NCBI RefSeq assembly: GCF_036492425.1
Contig: NZ_AP025297.1
Coordinates: 1-64,000 of the forward strand
Source: Persicobacter psychrovividus
GTDB taxonomy: Bacteria; Bacteroidota; Bacteroidia; Cytophagales; Cyclobacteriaceae
Length of the DNA: 64,000 bases
Reading direction: 5' to 3'
Each line of letters starts with the position of its first letter. The stretch's first letter is position 1. Below are positions 29,240 to 38,455 of this stretch, in pieces. A program made the position numbers and the translations under genes. The notes below the pieces were generated by a model, which worked only from the letters and a program-made list of their open reading frames with translations, did not search any database and was not told where the DNA came from.

Positions 29240-29970
29240 TTCCTTTTTTGGCAATATGATTGGAAGGTTTATAACAGCATGAGATTTGCAGTGCTCTACT
29301 TTTTTTTATTTAAAGCTCTAAGTTACTTCACACTCACTGAGCTTAACATTTGACTGTTGAAATTTTTGCACCTATCGGTACCAAGGTTGCATACAGCGTC
29401 CCTACGATGGTAAAAATCATGTTTTTGAGTGGGGTGCTGGCCTATTTTCGACAGGATAAACTAATGGGAATCCGCAAGTCTTATTGATTTTCACCCATGA
29501 GACTCCTCCAAAACATATAAAATGCAGAGGAATTTTTTTCAACCGTAAGATAAGTAAACCAAAATTACTTTTCACATCCCCCAAAAGTCACCTCTATAAC
29601 CCAAAAATATTAATTAGCACACAAAAACTTTAACAGTCATCTTCACGGGAGAATACATCTTTCACAAATAAATAAATTTTTCATACCAATTATTCAAAAT
29701 TAATATAATTTTATCACTCTTTTAATGTAACATAACCTACATTGGTTACCTATTTAAAGTTCAATTACAATAGCACACCAATTAAATAAACACAAGTATT
29801 CCAATCCTTTTGACAACAATCATAAGGACTCAAATAACTACCAATATATACTGTATTTGTTAAAAATTTAATTCCATTTAATATTACTGAATGGTGATGA
29901 CCTTGAGCAAGTAATCTTCACTACCCAACATTTTCAAATTAACTTCTTAGTTCGCAAAAACATAAAATTT
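29240..29970. other. Gene-free stretch between two similar regulatory/terminator blocks
   Basis: About 730 bp, AT-rich, with no full-length gene. A short plus-strand open stretch at about 29353-29486 (reading APIGTKVAYSVPTM) is too short to assign. The layout of operator, gap, then terminator on the minus strand is what a deleted or decayed gene would leave. Confidence 0.35.
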
Positions 29971-29981
29971 AGCATCATTTG

Positions 29982-30040
29982 TAGGTATACTCATATACAA
30001 AAATGGGGGCACTGATGTAACCTACCGCTGAATATCAACA
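29982..30040 (-). promoter_or_regulatory. Inverted-repeat operator, copy B
   Basis: Half-sites at 29982-29993 and 30015-30026 are identical to those of copy A, with the same 21-bp spacing. The flanking CTGAATATC on the right also resembles copy A (CTGATTATC). No gene now starts downstream on the minus strand, so the copy may be a relic of a duplicated promoter. Confidence 0.5.
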
Positions 30041-30085
30041 AATAAAAAACACCGCCACGCTTTTAAACTACCCACTATATCTGTT

Positions 30086-30118
30086 TCAAAAAAATAAAGA
30101 GCCCAAGAATAGGCTCCT
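30086..30118 (-). terminator. Intrinsic terminator after the F-type-lectin beta-helix gene
   Basis: Minus-strand stem GAGCC/GGCTC with a 7-nt loop, followed by TTTATTTTTTT, about 55 bp past the stop at 30171. Confidence 0.75.
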
Positions 30119-30170
30119 TATTATTCCACTTCTAATTTTGCCAATAAGCAGTGGTAGTTTACTAAAAATT

Positions 30171-32678
30171 TTACTTTTTGATTATTTTGTAATTCCTTAC
30201 TTTTTGCCCCTCAACGAGATTTACATAAATTAGCCCACTACTTATACCACTTAGGTCAAGCGTTGCATCTTTCGGTAAATTTCTTTCATCCATTAATAAA
30301 ACCCCTGTAGGGCTATAAATTTTCATGGAGGCGCCGGAATTGTTAGATAAATGCAATTTATCTATTACCGGATTCGGGTACAACTTTACTCCTGTGAGTG
30401 ATTCAGCAGATAAAATACGCTGGTTGTTCTCCTCCAAATTATCTATTTCAAACCAATTAAAATTCCACCCATCGCGATTTGAATACACCCTAAGTGTATT
30501 TTTCCCTTCAGTCAGTTGGGCTACCGACGAAACTGTCTGCCAATTTTGCCACCCTCCCGTAGCACCAAATACCGCCTGATCTACCTGCTGACCATTAACC
30601 AACAAACTCAAATCGCCACCATTCGCCAAGCTGGCGATCCGATAATGCAAATTGTAAGTACCCGTTGTCGGAATCTCAACTTCATAGTCCATCCAATCTC
30701 CATCATTAATCCACCCAACATTTTCACCACCATCCTGGTCGGTTGTTGTCTGAGCCTGAATTCCATTCATTTGGACATAATCTTCCGCCTCTACCCTTAC
30801 ATATACCCGATCACTTTGAAATACTTGTACCTCTGCTAAACTGAGCGTTCCAGTGCCATTAATTTGGATCTTAACCGTTCTACCTGTAACACCTCCTGCA
30901 TCTACAATTAGGCTTGGGTCAGGTGTACCATTGTTATCTTGACTAAAAACAACATTTCCATTAATATCCAATACTGAAACGGTATAATTAGACAACCTGC
31001 TTTTGCAACAATTGTCCGTCCGGTTATAAATAACGATTTCCCCGACACTAATATTTCTCGCTAATTCAACTTGCCACCATGGGCTCTCGGTATCACCTGC
31101 TGTATGGGTCACAGAACCATGACTAAAATTACCAGCTGTATTGCCATCAATTGCATAAGCTGCTAACCCTCCATAGCCTGTAGAGGACTGACTTGCTGTG
31201 CCGCTAAGGGCGACATTGTAAGTACAGCCCTCTGTATTCAAGACCGTTGTGGAAGTACCATCATCGATCACTTCACTGCAACTTTCAATGGTTAGACCTG
31301 TGGCCTGATTCCCCACATAAACGGGGTACTTTGTATTATTAATAAACAACAAGTTATTTGCAGCATAATTTAATGGCGCACTGGTCGATCCTTCGAGGAA
31401 TCTGTGCGCCAACCGCTTTCCTCCCAAAACAATATCGATGTTATCTAACTGTGTACTCGTGGCATCATTCAATACCACTTCATGCCCAGACCCAGCATAA
31501 TATACTGCCGTAACTTCACCATCTAAAGGCTCTACAAAGTTATCCAAAAGAGTCAGTTCTATTTTTGAATTACTCCGACCAACATCTTCAGATAAAAGCG
31601 CACCGACTGAAGCATCCCCTTTACAATTCACGATTTCTGAGTCCCCTCCAATCCAATAAGCTGTTTCACAACCAAGCATTGTGGAATTTTCGACATACTT
31701 AAATCCCTGAGCCCAACCAATACTGACACCCGTTCGCATTTTTTCTACTCGACAATTTAATATCGTCGCATTCACAACTCCCCTACTATACTCAACCCCA
31801 TCAATAACGGTCTCACCGGCATTATAAGATCGAATCCCTGCTTCCTGCAAACTAAAGTAATAATCCCCTTGTACATCCCTTAAGTTGAATCCAAATATGG
31901 TTTCAAAATCTACATTATCTGCCGGGCTCCCGGTACCATCCTCTGCCAAAACTTCAGAAACCTTTCTCAACTCCCCCTCAACAAAACAGCCCTCAACCAT
32001 GGGGTCATTGGCTCCCTGAAAAAATATCCCGTGTCCATAATTTCGACAGATAAAGGTGCAATCCTTAACTTTATTAGAATTACCCCTGATCAAACAAGCA
32101 CTTCTCTTTTGGTGACTGATAATGTTACTTCCTCCCTTCCCGAAAATATCTCCATAACCATATGGATACGACCCTTTAACCGTAAAATGGCAGCCCTCCA
32201 AGAGATTCTGCTCGCCGTCCATGACAATATTTGTTGCCCTGAAAGAAGGAGCATCATGCTCAGAGCCATCATCCACCATCGTTAAGTTCTGAATTGTATT
32301 CTGGTTGCCAATGATTCGTATCTCGTGAAAATCAACCCTTCCTGCTGACTGAGCCGTCATTGTTGAGACATTTATGGTTACATCTGTGAAATCATACGTG
32401 CTGTTATTTCCTTCAAACAGAAAGAGATTATACGTATTCCCAAGATGCTCAGATCCCGACCAATAACTCCCAATGCGACCGTCGATAACATCATCAGCGG
32501 TAACAGCATAGGTGCCCGGAGCCAGCTTAACACTTACATTACTTTGTTTCAAATACGGCTGCAAGTCTAAGAGTGAATTAACGGTAATTTGACCATATAC
32601 ATTCTGAGAAATCAGCAGTAAACAACAGACAATCAGAGTATAAAAGGAATTACCAAAATATTTTAAATGATCTTTCAT
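30171..32678 (-). CDS. Secreted beta-helix protein with F-type-lectin-like domain, CBM6 and T9SS domain
   Basis: 835 residues. Signal peptide to about 30 (ISQNVYGQ). Parallel beta-helix about 35-480 with the paralog blocks STYDFTDVTI, SYPYGYGDIFGKGG, SACLIRGNSNKVKDC, RNYGHGIFFQGANDPMVEGC and VEGELRKVSEV. A discoidin/F-type-lectin-like domain at about 487-622 (YNVALSGTASQSS, AIDGNTAGNFSHGSVTHT, PWWQVEL, YNRTDNCCKSRLSNY) has His525, Arg553 and Asp555 close to the fucose-binding motif. A CBM6 domain follows at about 627-747 (VEAEDYVQMNG, WINDGDWMDYEV, GWNFNWFEID), then a type A T9SS sorting domain at about 762-835 (LYPNPVIDKLHL). It is therefore exported by the type IX system and probably anchored or released at the surface. 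Fucose-binding by the lectin-like domain is inferred; the beta-helix activity is unknown. Confidence 0.87.
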   Translation of the reverse strand: MKDHLKYFGNSFYTLIVCCLLLISQNVYGQITVNSLLDLQPYLKQSNVSVKLAPGTYAVTADDVIDGRIGSYWSGSEHLGNTYNLFLFEGNNSTYDFTDVTINVSTMTAQSAGRVDFHEIRIIGNQNTIQNLTMVDDGSEHDAPSFRATNIVMDGEQNLLEGCHFTVKGSYPYGYGDIFGKGGSNIISHQKRSACLIRGNSNKVKDCTFICRNYGHGIFFQGANDPMVEGCFVEGELRKVSEVLAEDGTGSPADNVDFETIFGFNLRDVQGDYYFSLQEAGIRSYNAGETVIDGVEYSRGVVNATILNCRVEKMRTGVSIGWAQGFKYVENSTMLGCETAYWIGGDSEIVNCKGDASVGALLSEDVGRSNSKIELTLLDNFVEPLDGEVTAVYYAGSGHEVVLNDATSTQLDNIDIVLGGKRLAHRFLEGSTSAPLNYAANNLLFINNTKYPVYVGNQATGLTIESCSEVIDDGTSTTVLNTEGCTYNVALSGTASQSSTGYGGLAAYAIDGNTAGNFSHGSVTHTAGDTESPWWQVELARNISVGEIVIYNRTDNCCKSRLSNYTVSVLDINGNVVFSQDNNGTPDPSLIVDAGGVTGRTVKIQINGTGTLSLAEVQVFQSDRVYVRVEAEDYVQMNGIQAQTTTDQDGGENVGWINDGDWMDYEVEIPTTGTYNLHYRIASLANGGDLSLLVNGQQVDQAVFGATGGWQNWQTVSSVAQLTEGKNTLRVYSNRDGWNFNWFEIDNLEENNQRILSAESLTGVKLYPNPVIDKLHLSNNSGASMKIYSPTGVLLMDERNLPKDATLDLSGISSGLIYVNLVEGQKVRNYKIIKK

Positions 32679-33191
32679 ATCAAAAAATTTAATAGTTCAT
32701 TAAGTGGGTTAGTAATAGGATAAATAATACTCCGGAGTAGCTATAACAATTTAGAAACAATTCAGATAACTATCCTTCCTGCCTATTTGGTTTTTGGTTA
32801 CCCATAGGAATCAAATAAGGGTAACAATAGTAACATCTCCCTCAAAAAAATTGAACTAAAATAATTACTCGATCCTTTTTTTGCCTTTTTACGAGGATAT
32901 CGCGGATTATCTTGCCCCCCATATAAACCCACCCAATAACCTCCTCATTATCAACACTAAATTAGTTCCCATACTTGTAAAATGAGTGCACTTTATTGGA
33001 CACGCAAAAATTTAGGACAAGACCCATGCGCCTCCTTAAGATAAAAGCGCTATATCTATTTGATCAGCACTTGTTTTGAAGCCAACTCCCCTGACTATTG
33101 TAAAATACTATTTGGGGATGATCATAGAAGAAAATACCATCAAGCCAATTGATAAATAACCTACTCCTCGCGCTCATTTAAATGCCCACGA
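32679..33191. other. Intergenic upstream region of the lectin/beta-helix gene
   Basis: About 510 bp without genes, expected to hold the promoter for the 30171-32678 gene. It contains the inverted repeat listed at 32797-32825. Confidence 0.35.
32797..32825. promoter_or_regulatory. Candidate operator, GTTACCC/GGGTAAC inverted repeat
   Basis: Perfect 7-bp inverted arms at 32797-32803 and 32819-32825 with a 15-bp spacer, about 120-150 bp upstream of the start at 32678. The half-site shares GTTAC with the operator copies at 29032 and 29982, but spacing and flanks differ. Binding protein unknown. Confidence 0.35.
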
Positions 33192-33225
33192 CAAAAAAAA
33201 GTGTACAGTAAAAACCGTACACTCT
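33192..33225 (-). terminator. Intrinsic terminator after the aldehyde dehydrogenase gene
   Basis: Perfect arms AGTGTAC (33200-33206) and GTACACT (33217-33223) with a T-run of eight on the minus strand. It lies about 150 bp past the stop at 33376, so the transcript has a long 3' end. Confidence 0.75.
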
Positions 33226-33375
33226 TAAATTTCTTCTAATTATCGAAAACCACTAATAACTAATTGTTGACCCTTACAATACTTCCATTACCCTTTGTTT
33301 ACAAACGGTCGGAAATTATTGTTATATTACAATTTTTCACTTTGAAGAATATTGTAACAAGTCACCTCAAAATGA

Positions 33376-34839
33376 TCAGTTCTGCTGAATATACATCACC
33401 TTTGTTTGCAAATATTCCTCCAATCCATGCTTACCATCAGCCCCGCCGATCCCAGATTTACGGAAACCGGCATGGAATCCCTGTATTGCCTCAAAATGCT
33501 CACGGTTAACATACGTTTCCCCATATCTCAATTCTTTGGTTGCACGCAAAATCTTGTTGATATCGTTCGTGAAAATAGAAGAGGTTAAGCCGTATTCACT
33601 GTCATTTGAATAATCGAGTGCCTGATCAAATGAACTTACTTTCATCACCGGTAAAATTGGGCCGAAAGTTTCCTCTTGCATGATTTCAGAGTCTTGAGCG
33701 ACATCCACAATCAAGGTAGGCTCAAAATAGAACCCCTTCTCAAAGGTTTTGATACGGTGCCCTCCGACTAAAATTTTCCCTCCTGCTTCCACAGCACGAT
33801 TAACCATTCCCTCAATTTTATTGAGCTGACTTTCATTAATTTGCGCGCTCATCTCCGCATTTTCATCCGTAAGTGCATCACCAACATGAACCGCTTTCAT
33901 CGCTGGAATCAACTTTTCCATAAATGCATCATAGATTTCTTCCTCAACATAAACACGCTCAGCGCAATTACATACCTGCCCACTGAAAATCACCCGCGAA
34001 TCGATAATCGCTTTTACTGCCAAGTCTAAATCAGCATCCTTGCAAACTATTGCCGGGGCCTTTCCTCCAAGCTCCAAAGAAACTTTGGTAATATTTTTTG
34101 AAGCAGCTTCCATCACCTGTTGCCCAGCTGACACTGAACCTGTCAAACTGATGATACCTACATCTGGGTGTTCTGCCAAAGCTTGTCCTACCTCACTACC
34201 AAAACCTGAAAGGATACTTAAAATACCCTCAGGCAAGCCAATGTCAGCAATAAGGCTGGCAAATTCCAGGCAAACTACTGGCGTTTCTCTGCTCAGCTTT
34301 ACGATACATGCGTTTCCGGTTAACAAGGAAGGAGCGATCTTTCTCGCCATCACAAAAAATGGAAAGTTCCACGGACAAATCCCCACAGCGATACCAATTG
34401 GCAGCTTATGCAACATTATTTGCTCATTAGGACGGTCACTTTGAATAATTTCGCCTTCATAAGAGCGTGCAAGGCCGGCATAATAATCGAAATATACTGC
34501 CGTAACATCAATCTCTACCTGAGCTAAACTTAGAACTTTAGCCTGCTCAGTGGCCAACGTTTTAGCTAAAAAAACTCGATGTTCTCGAATAATTTCAGCC
34601 ATTTTTTTTAGATATTCTGCTCTTTGAACAGAGGGCAAAAGCCCCCAGCTCACCTGAGCTTTTTTCGCCAACGAAACGGCCATTTCTGCATCCTGCTTAG
34701 TCGCTCGAGGCGCCATAGCAATCACCTCCTCTGTACAGGGGTTTAATACTTCGAAATGTTCAGCGGTGCTTACTAATTTACCCGCGAGAAAATTTTGATA
34801 GGTTTTTACATCGGTACCTACCATAGTTTGATTCAACAT
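33376..34839 (-). CDS. aldA: L-lactaldehyde dehydrogenase (AldA-type)
   Basis: 487 residues. Visibly close to E. coli AldA over the full length: YEGEIIQSDRP, PWNFPFFVMARKIAPSLLTG, SLTGSVSAGQQVM, NITKVSLELGGKAPAIV (catalytic Glu), DSRVIFSGQVCNCAERVYV (catalytic Cys), EETFGPILPV, YVNREHFEAIQGFHAG, RKSGIGGADGKHGLEEYLQT. It oxidises L-lactaldehyde, the aldolase product, to L-lactate with NAD+, so it completes the fucose pathway although it is 14 kb from the other fuc genes. It is transcribed alone, with its own terminator. Confidence 0.94.
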   Translation of the reverse strand: MLNQTMVGTDVKTYQNFLAGKLVSTAEHFEVLNPCTEEVIAMAPRATKQDAEMAVSLAKKAQVSWGLLPSVQRAEYLKKMAEIIREHRVFLAKTLATEQAKVLSLAQVEIDVTAVYFDYYAGLARSYEGEIIQSDRPNEQIMLHKLPIGIAVGICPWNFPFFVMARKIAPSLLTGNACIVKLSRETPVVCLEFASLIADIGLPEGILSILSGFGSEVGQALAEHPDVGIISLTGSVSAGQQVMEAASKNITKVSLELGGKAPAIVCKDADLDLAVKAIIDSRVIFSGQVCNCAERVYVEEEIYDAFMEKLIPAMKAVHVGDALTDENAEMSAQINESQLNKIEGMVNRAVEAGGKILVGGHRIKTFEKGFYFEPTLIVDVAQDSEIMQEETFGPILPVMKVSSFDQALDYSNDSEYGLTSSIFTNDINKILRATKELRYGETYVNREHFEAIQGFHAGFRKSGIGGADGKHGLEEYLQTKVMYIQQN

Positions 34840-35867
34840 AAAAAAATAAATTAAAAAGTTAAAATTTGATTGAGGGATTTAGGGTCAGATCATAATTTTC
34901 AGATCAGCCAAATTCAAAGGTGGCATATCCCCTACAAGTAGTGAATAATAATATACCAATAAAATATTAAATTTCGAAGGCTTATGTAATGTTGAAATAA
35001 ATTGAAGTCTTAATTTTTCATTTTAATGAAAATACTCAGGCCAAATATCAGCCCGCTAAAAAATAAATCACTTATTTGCAGATACACCTTACCCCCCACC
35101 ATACATTTATCATCAGTTTATATTCGTACATAATAAGTGCAAAAAATCATCTGTCTTCATTATCGATAGAATAAAAAAAGGTAAATATCTCTAAGGAAAA
35201 TAAAATCTGAGAATACAGATATAGGTTACCATCATGTTTTCCATTTGAATAAAGCACAAACCTTTACAAAAATTTTCCTAAACAAAAAGAAAGCCTCAAT
35301 AGGCTGAAAATATGATGCTATAAAAAAGAACTGAGCAAGGGTAACAGTAATCACGAGCGGTGATATCTAATTTTGCCTTAAAACCATTTATCCTTATCGA
35401 GAGATAACTTACCTGGGGCACAAAATTATTCGACAGCCCAAAGATCACTCATTTGGTTCGTCGCAATGATTTTTGACAGGTGGTTGCCACCATACTTATT
35501 TTGGGAGGTGCATTTTCTTATTCCTTCTTTTAAACCTGATTGGTTCATTTCAATTATAATGAACAACAAAAAGGGATCATTCTTCTAAAAGACAGCTTTG
35601 CTTTGTGTACGTTTCGGGTCGTAAGGAGCTCTTCCACGCTACACCTCTGGCTACTGATCCAATAACCACAGTCATAAATCAGAAAAAATTCACCGAAAGC
35701 GCGCTATCAAACACGCTCCTTAACTCTTGGGTCTTGTACTGCTCACTCTATTAGCTACAAGAATTCATAAGCGAAAGCGACGCCGGGAAACATGATGAAG
35801 TTGAGTTTAAAATCATCATCCAACCTGGCCATTGTCGCTTTGAGAAATTAAATTTCTATGACTCCCT
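34840..35867. other. Gene-free region between aldA and the kduD-like gene
   Basis: About 1 kb. The left part is the upstream region of the dehydrogenase gene. The right part (about 35320-35867) follows the SDR gene and has only scattered short frames, one of about 40 codons on the minus strand near 35445-35564 with no recognisable family. It may hold debris of a lost gene, since the nearest terminator is more than 550 bp past the SDR stop. Confidence 0.35.
35284..35314 (-). terminator. Short intrinsic terminator downstream of the kduD-like gene
   Basis: Minus-strand stem AGCCT/AGGCT with a 4-nt loop and the tail TTCTTTTTGTTT. The stem is only 5 bp (7 with flanking pairs), so confidence is moderate. 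Confidence 0.5.
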
Positions 35868-36641
35868 TTATCGCCCCATCCAGCCGCCGTCCACCAACAT
35901 GATTGATCCGTGCATATATGCCGACGCTTTCGAGGCAAGGAAGACCACCGGCCCTGCAAAATCCTGAGGTGTCCCCCATCGGCCAGCCGGAATACGGCTC
36001 AATATTGACTCCGAACGATCTTCATCATTGCGCAATGCTTCCGTATTATCAGTGCTGATATAGCCCGGAGCAATGGCGTTCACATTCACGCCCTTGGCTG
36101 CCCATTCATTGGCAAAGGCCATCGTTAACTGCCCAATGGCCCCCTTACTCGCGGCATATCCAGGAACTGTAATTCCCCCCTGAAAAGTCAAAAGGGAAGC
36201 GGTGAAAATTATTTTTCCCGACCGGCGTGCGACCATTTCCTTGCCGAACTCACGCGTTAAAATAAACTGGGCATTCTGATTCACTTCCACTACTTTGTCA
36301 AACATCTCATCAGGATGCTCAACTGCTGGCGCTCTCAAAATTGTCCCTGCATTGTTCACCAGGATATCCACCTGCGCAAAGTCTGTTTTTACCGCTGCAA
36401 TAAATCGATAGAGCGATTTACGATCTGAAAAATCACACTGATAGGCTGTGAAGTTTCTGCCACGGGCTTTCACAGCCTGTTCAACTTCGCTCCCTTTGAG
36501 TTCCAGGGTGGCGCTCACCCCGATGATATCCGCACCCGCCTCGGCAAGTCCCTCTGCCATCGCTTTACCAATACCGCGTTTGCAGCCTGTAACAATGGCT
36601 ATTTTCCCATCCAATCGGAAATTATCAATGATATTATTCAT
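35868..36641 (-). CDS. kduD: KduD-type 2-dehydro-3-deoxy-D-gluconate 5-dehydrogenase (SDR)
   Basis: 257 residues, classical short-chain dehydrogenase. NAD-binding GIGK variant in IAIVTGCKRGIGKAMAEGLA; DILVNNAGTILR; catalytic Ser in FTASLLTFQGGITVPGYAASKGA with Tyr and Lys of YxxxK; NEWAAKGVNVNAIAPGYISTDNTEALR; SRIPAGRWGTPQDFAGPVVFLAS. These blocks line up with E. coli KduD (SFQGGIRVPSYTASK, IPAGRWGLPSDL). KduD reduces the ring-opened product of unsaturated uronates toward 2-keto-3-deoxygluconate, which links it with the GH88 enzyme. No kduI or kdgK is present, so the later steps must be encoded elsewhere. The family also contains other sugar dehydrogenases. Confidence 0.85.
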   Translation of the reverse strand: MNNIIDNFRLDGKIAIVTGCKRGIGKAMAEGLAEAGADIIGVSATLELKGSEVEQAVKARGRNFTAYQCDFSDRKSLYRFIAAVKTDFAQVDILVNNAGTILRAPAVEHPDEMFDKVVEVNQNAQFILTREFGKEMVARRSGKIIFTASLLTFQGGITVPGYAASKGAIGQLTMAFANEWAAKGVNVNAIAPGYISTDNTEALRNDEDRSESILSRIPAGRWGTPQDFAGPVVFLASKASAYMHGSIMLVDGGWMGR

Positions 36642-37034
36642 GGTTTATTCGCTATAATTTTTTTTAGTTTGACTACAATCAATATAACTCATCTCTCCTG
36701 AATAATTGTGATTGGTTTAAAAAATTATCCCGGTTTCATCCCATGAAACAACCTGGGCATAGATAGGCCGAAACTAAAAGGGGGGCTTTGTATCTACCGC
36801 TGTTCGATTACCCGCAGCCTCCGCCTATTGGTCTATATTAAAATGCGGATAATGTTTTTTGGATAATCTAAACGGGCATCACGTCAGTATACCCCACCAC
36901 CACACAAATCTATCCCCCCCTATCAATTGCAAAGGGTAGTAATACAGATAAATTATATCGGATCCAATCCCGTAGTTTAAGTGTACTATTTTTCAGACTG
37001 CTTTATGAAAGCATCTATTTCCTTCATGCGTTAA
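36642..37034. other. Gene-free region between kduD-like gene and IS21 remnant
   Basis: About 390 bp. Contains G-runs and C-runs and no frame that resembles a known protein. It probably includes the kduD promoter and the eroded left end of the IS21-type element. Confidence 0.3.
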
Positions 37035-38455
37035 ATGCATCATCAACGCCCAAATTTAGGCTTAGCACACCTTCCAACAGACCGGTTTTATATTGCGTAT
37101 GCGGGTGCGACTTTACCCAATATCAATTCTGAAACAGGTAAGACTACCGATTCCCAAGTTTTGTATCTACCTTTTCTATCTGGAGTGCTGTTTCAACATG
37201 GCCATTCCGAAGGCATTTGTACCGAATAATCTGAAGGCAATAGTGGCTCAAACCAACCGTTGGAAGCTAAGATGAACAAGAGGAATTGGAGGGTATTACG
37301 AACAATTGTGGTACCGTGGTGAAGCCTTCACGGCCATGAAAGCCGCAGAACAAGGCTTTTGGAGAAGCAGGTCAATCTAATCTATCAGCGGCCTTATGCC
37401 AAAATGCGTCATCAGCAATATTTTAGACCACAGGAATTTAATAATACCCAATTTTTTTACCTCGTCAAACACCGCCAAATATGGATGCAGAAACCTGATC
37501 ACTGCCTAACAGAGTCGTTTGTTTCCAAAGAAAAACCGCTGATCTATCCGCTTCCCAAGCAACCAATGGAGATTAAATATTATCGAAATTACACCAATGC
37601 ATAGAATCACCGAGTGTTGATGACCATCAAAGCAGAATAATACAGCCATGCTTTTGTCTATAATTCACAACTAAATAATACCTATACCAGCAGCAGTCCA
37701 CAACTTCAGTCACCGCTACCCCAACATAAAAACACCATGGAAAATCTCATTCCAAATAAACCAACAATATGAATTCATTAGATTAAAAAACAACCATCAA
37801 AGGTATAATTCAAAAAATGGACCTGCAATAGAAGGTCCTCCGGATAAGTAAATAGCTTCATAATATGCCTTAACGACGGGCTGAATTTGCTACTTGAGGC
37901 AGAAGATTACCATTCACAAACCTACAGTAAAAACGTCTTATATTTACATCGTACTTTTACCTTCAAGCCACCATCATCAAACTTCACTTTGACAACAACA
38001 AAGGGCAATTTATGTAATTTCATCAGGAGTATACAGGAAAAGGATATTCGTAATTCTAACCGTTACTACCATATACGAATAAATAATTATGGCCTCAGCA
38101 ATAGGCTACCAGTTATATCACCGAGGAAATAGCGGTCTATATTTTAACTTCTAAAAGCTGATGGCCAACGGAAGGTTGCTCGAAACGAATGTTCGATTGT
38201 CAAATTATTGTCAAGCTTACCAAAGCCAACCTCTTGATTATTGATGACTTCAGACTGCTACCATGACAATCAACAGCAAGAAGATCTGAGGAAAGTAATT
38301 GAAGACCGCTATGCTCGAAATTCTACCATTATCATCATTCAGATTCCCGTAAGTAACAGGTGGAATCATCAACAAACGCACTATCGCCGATGCAACTCTG
38401 AACCGTTTAGCACATACCACAGTATCGAATTGGAAGGCGAAAGTAAAAGAAAATT
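37035..38455 (+). mobile_element. Decayed IS21-family element (istA and istB remnants)
   Basis: Shifted fragments on the plus strand match the order of an IS21 transposase operon. istA part: about 37035-37240 reads AHLPTDRFYIAYAG, then in another frame AIPKAFVPNNLKAIVAQTNRW, like the catalytic domain of IstA; 37359-37604 resembles its C-terminus. istB part: about 38095-38160 reads IGYQLYHRGNSGLYFNF, then 38205-38450 reads KANLLII in one frame and NQQQEDLRKVIEDRYARNST, IPVS and SIELEGESKRK in others, the typical end of the IstB ATPase. Stops and frameshifts are many and most of the N-terminus of istA is gone. No clear terminal inverted repeats were found. It is inactive and its right end lies inside a FecR-like gene. 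Confidence 0.75.

Noticed and set aside
29353-29486. Short plus-strand frame reading APIGTKVAYSVPTM
   Set aside because: Only about 45 codons, no start context, no recognisable family; it may be a gene fragment but cannot be supported.
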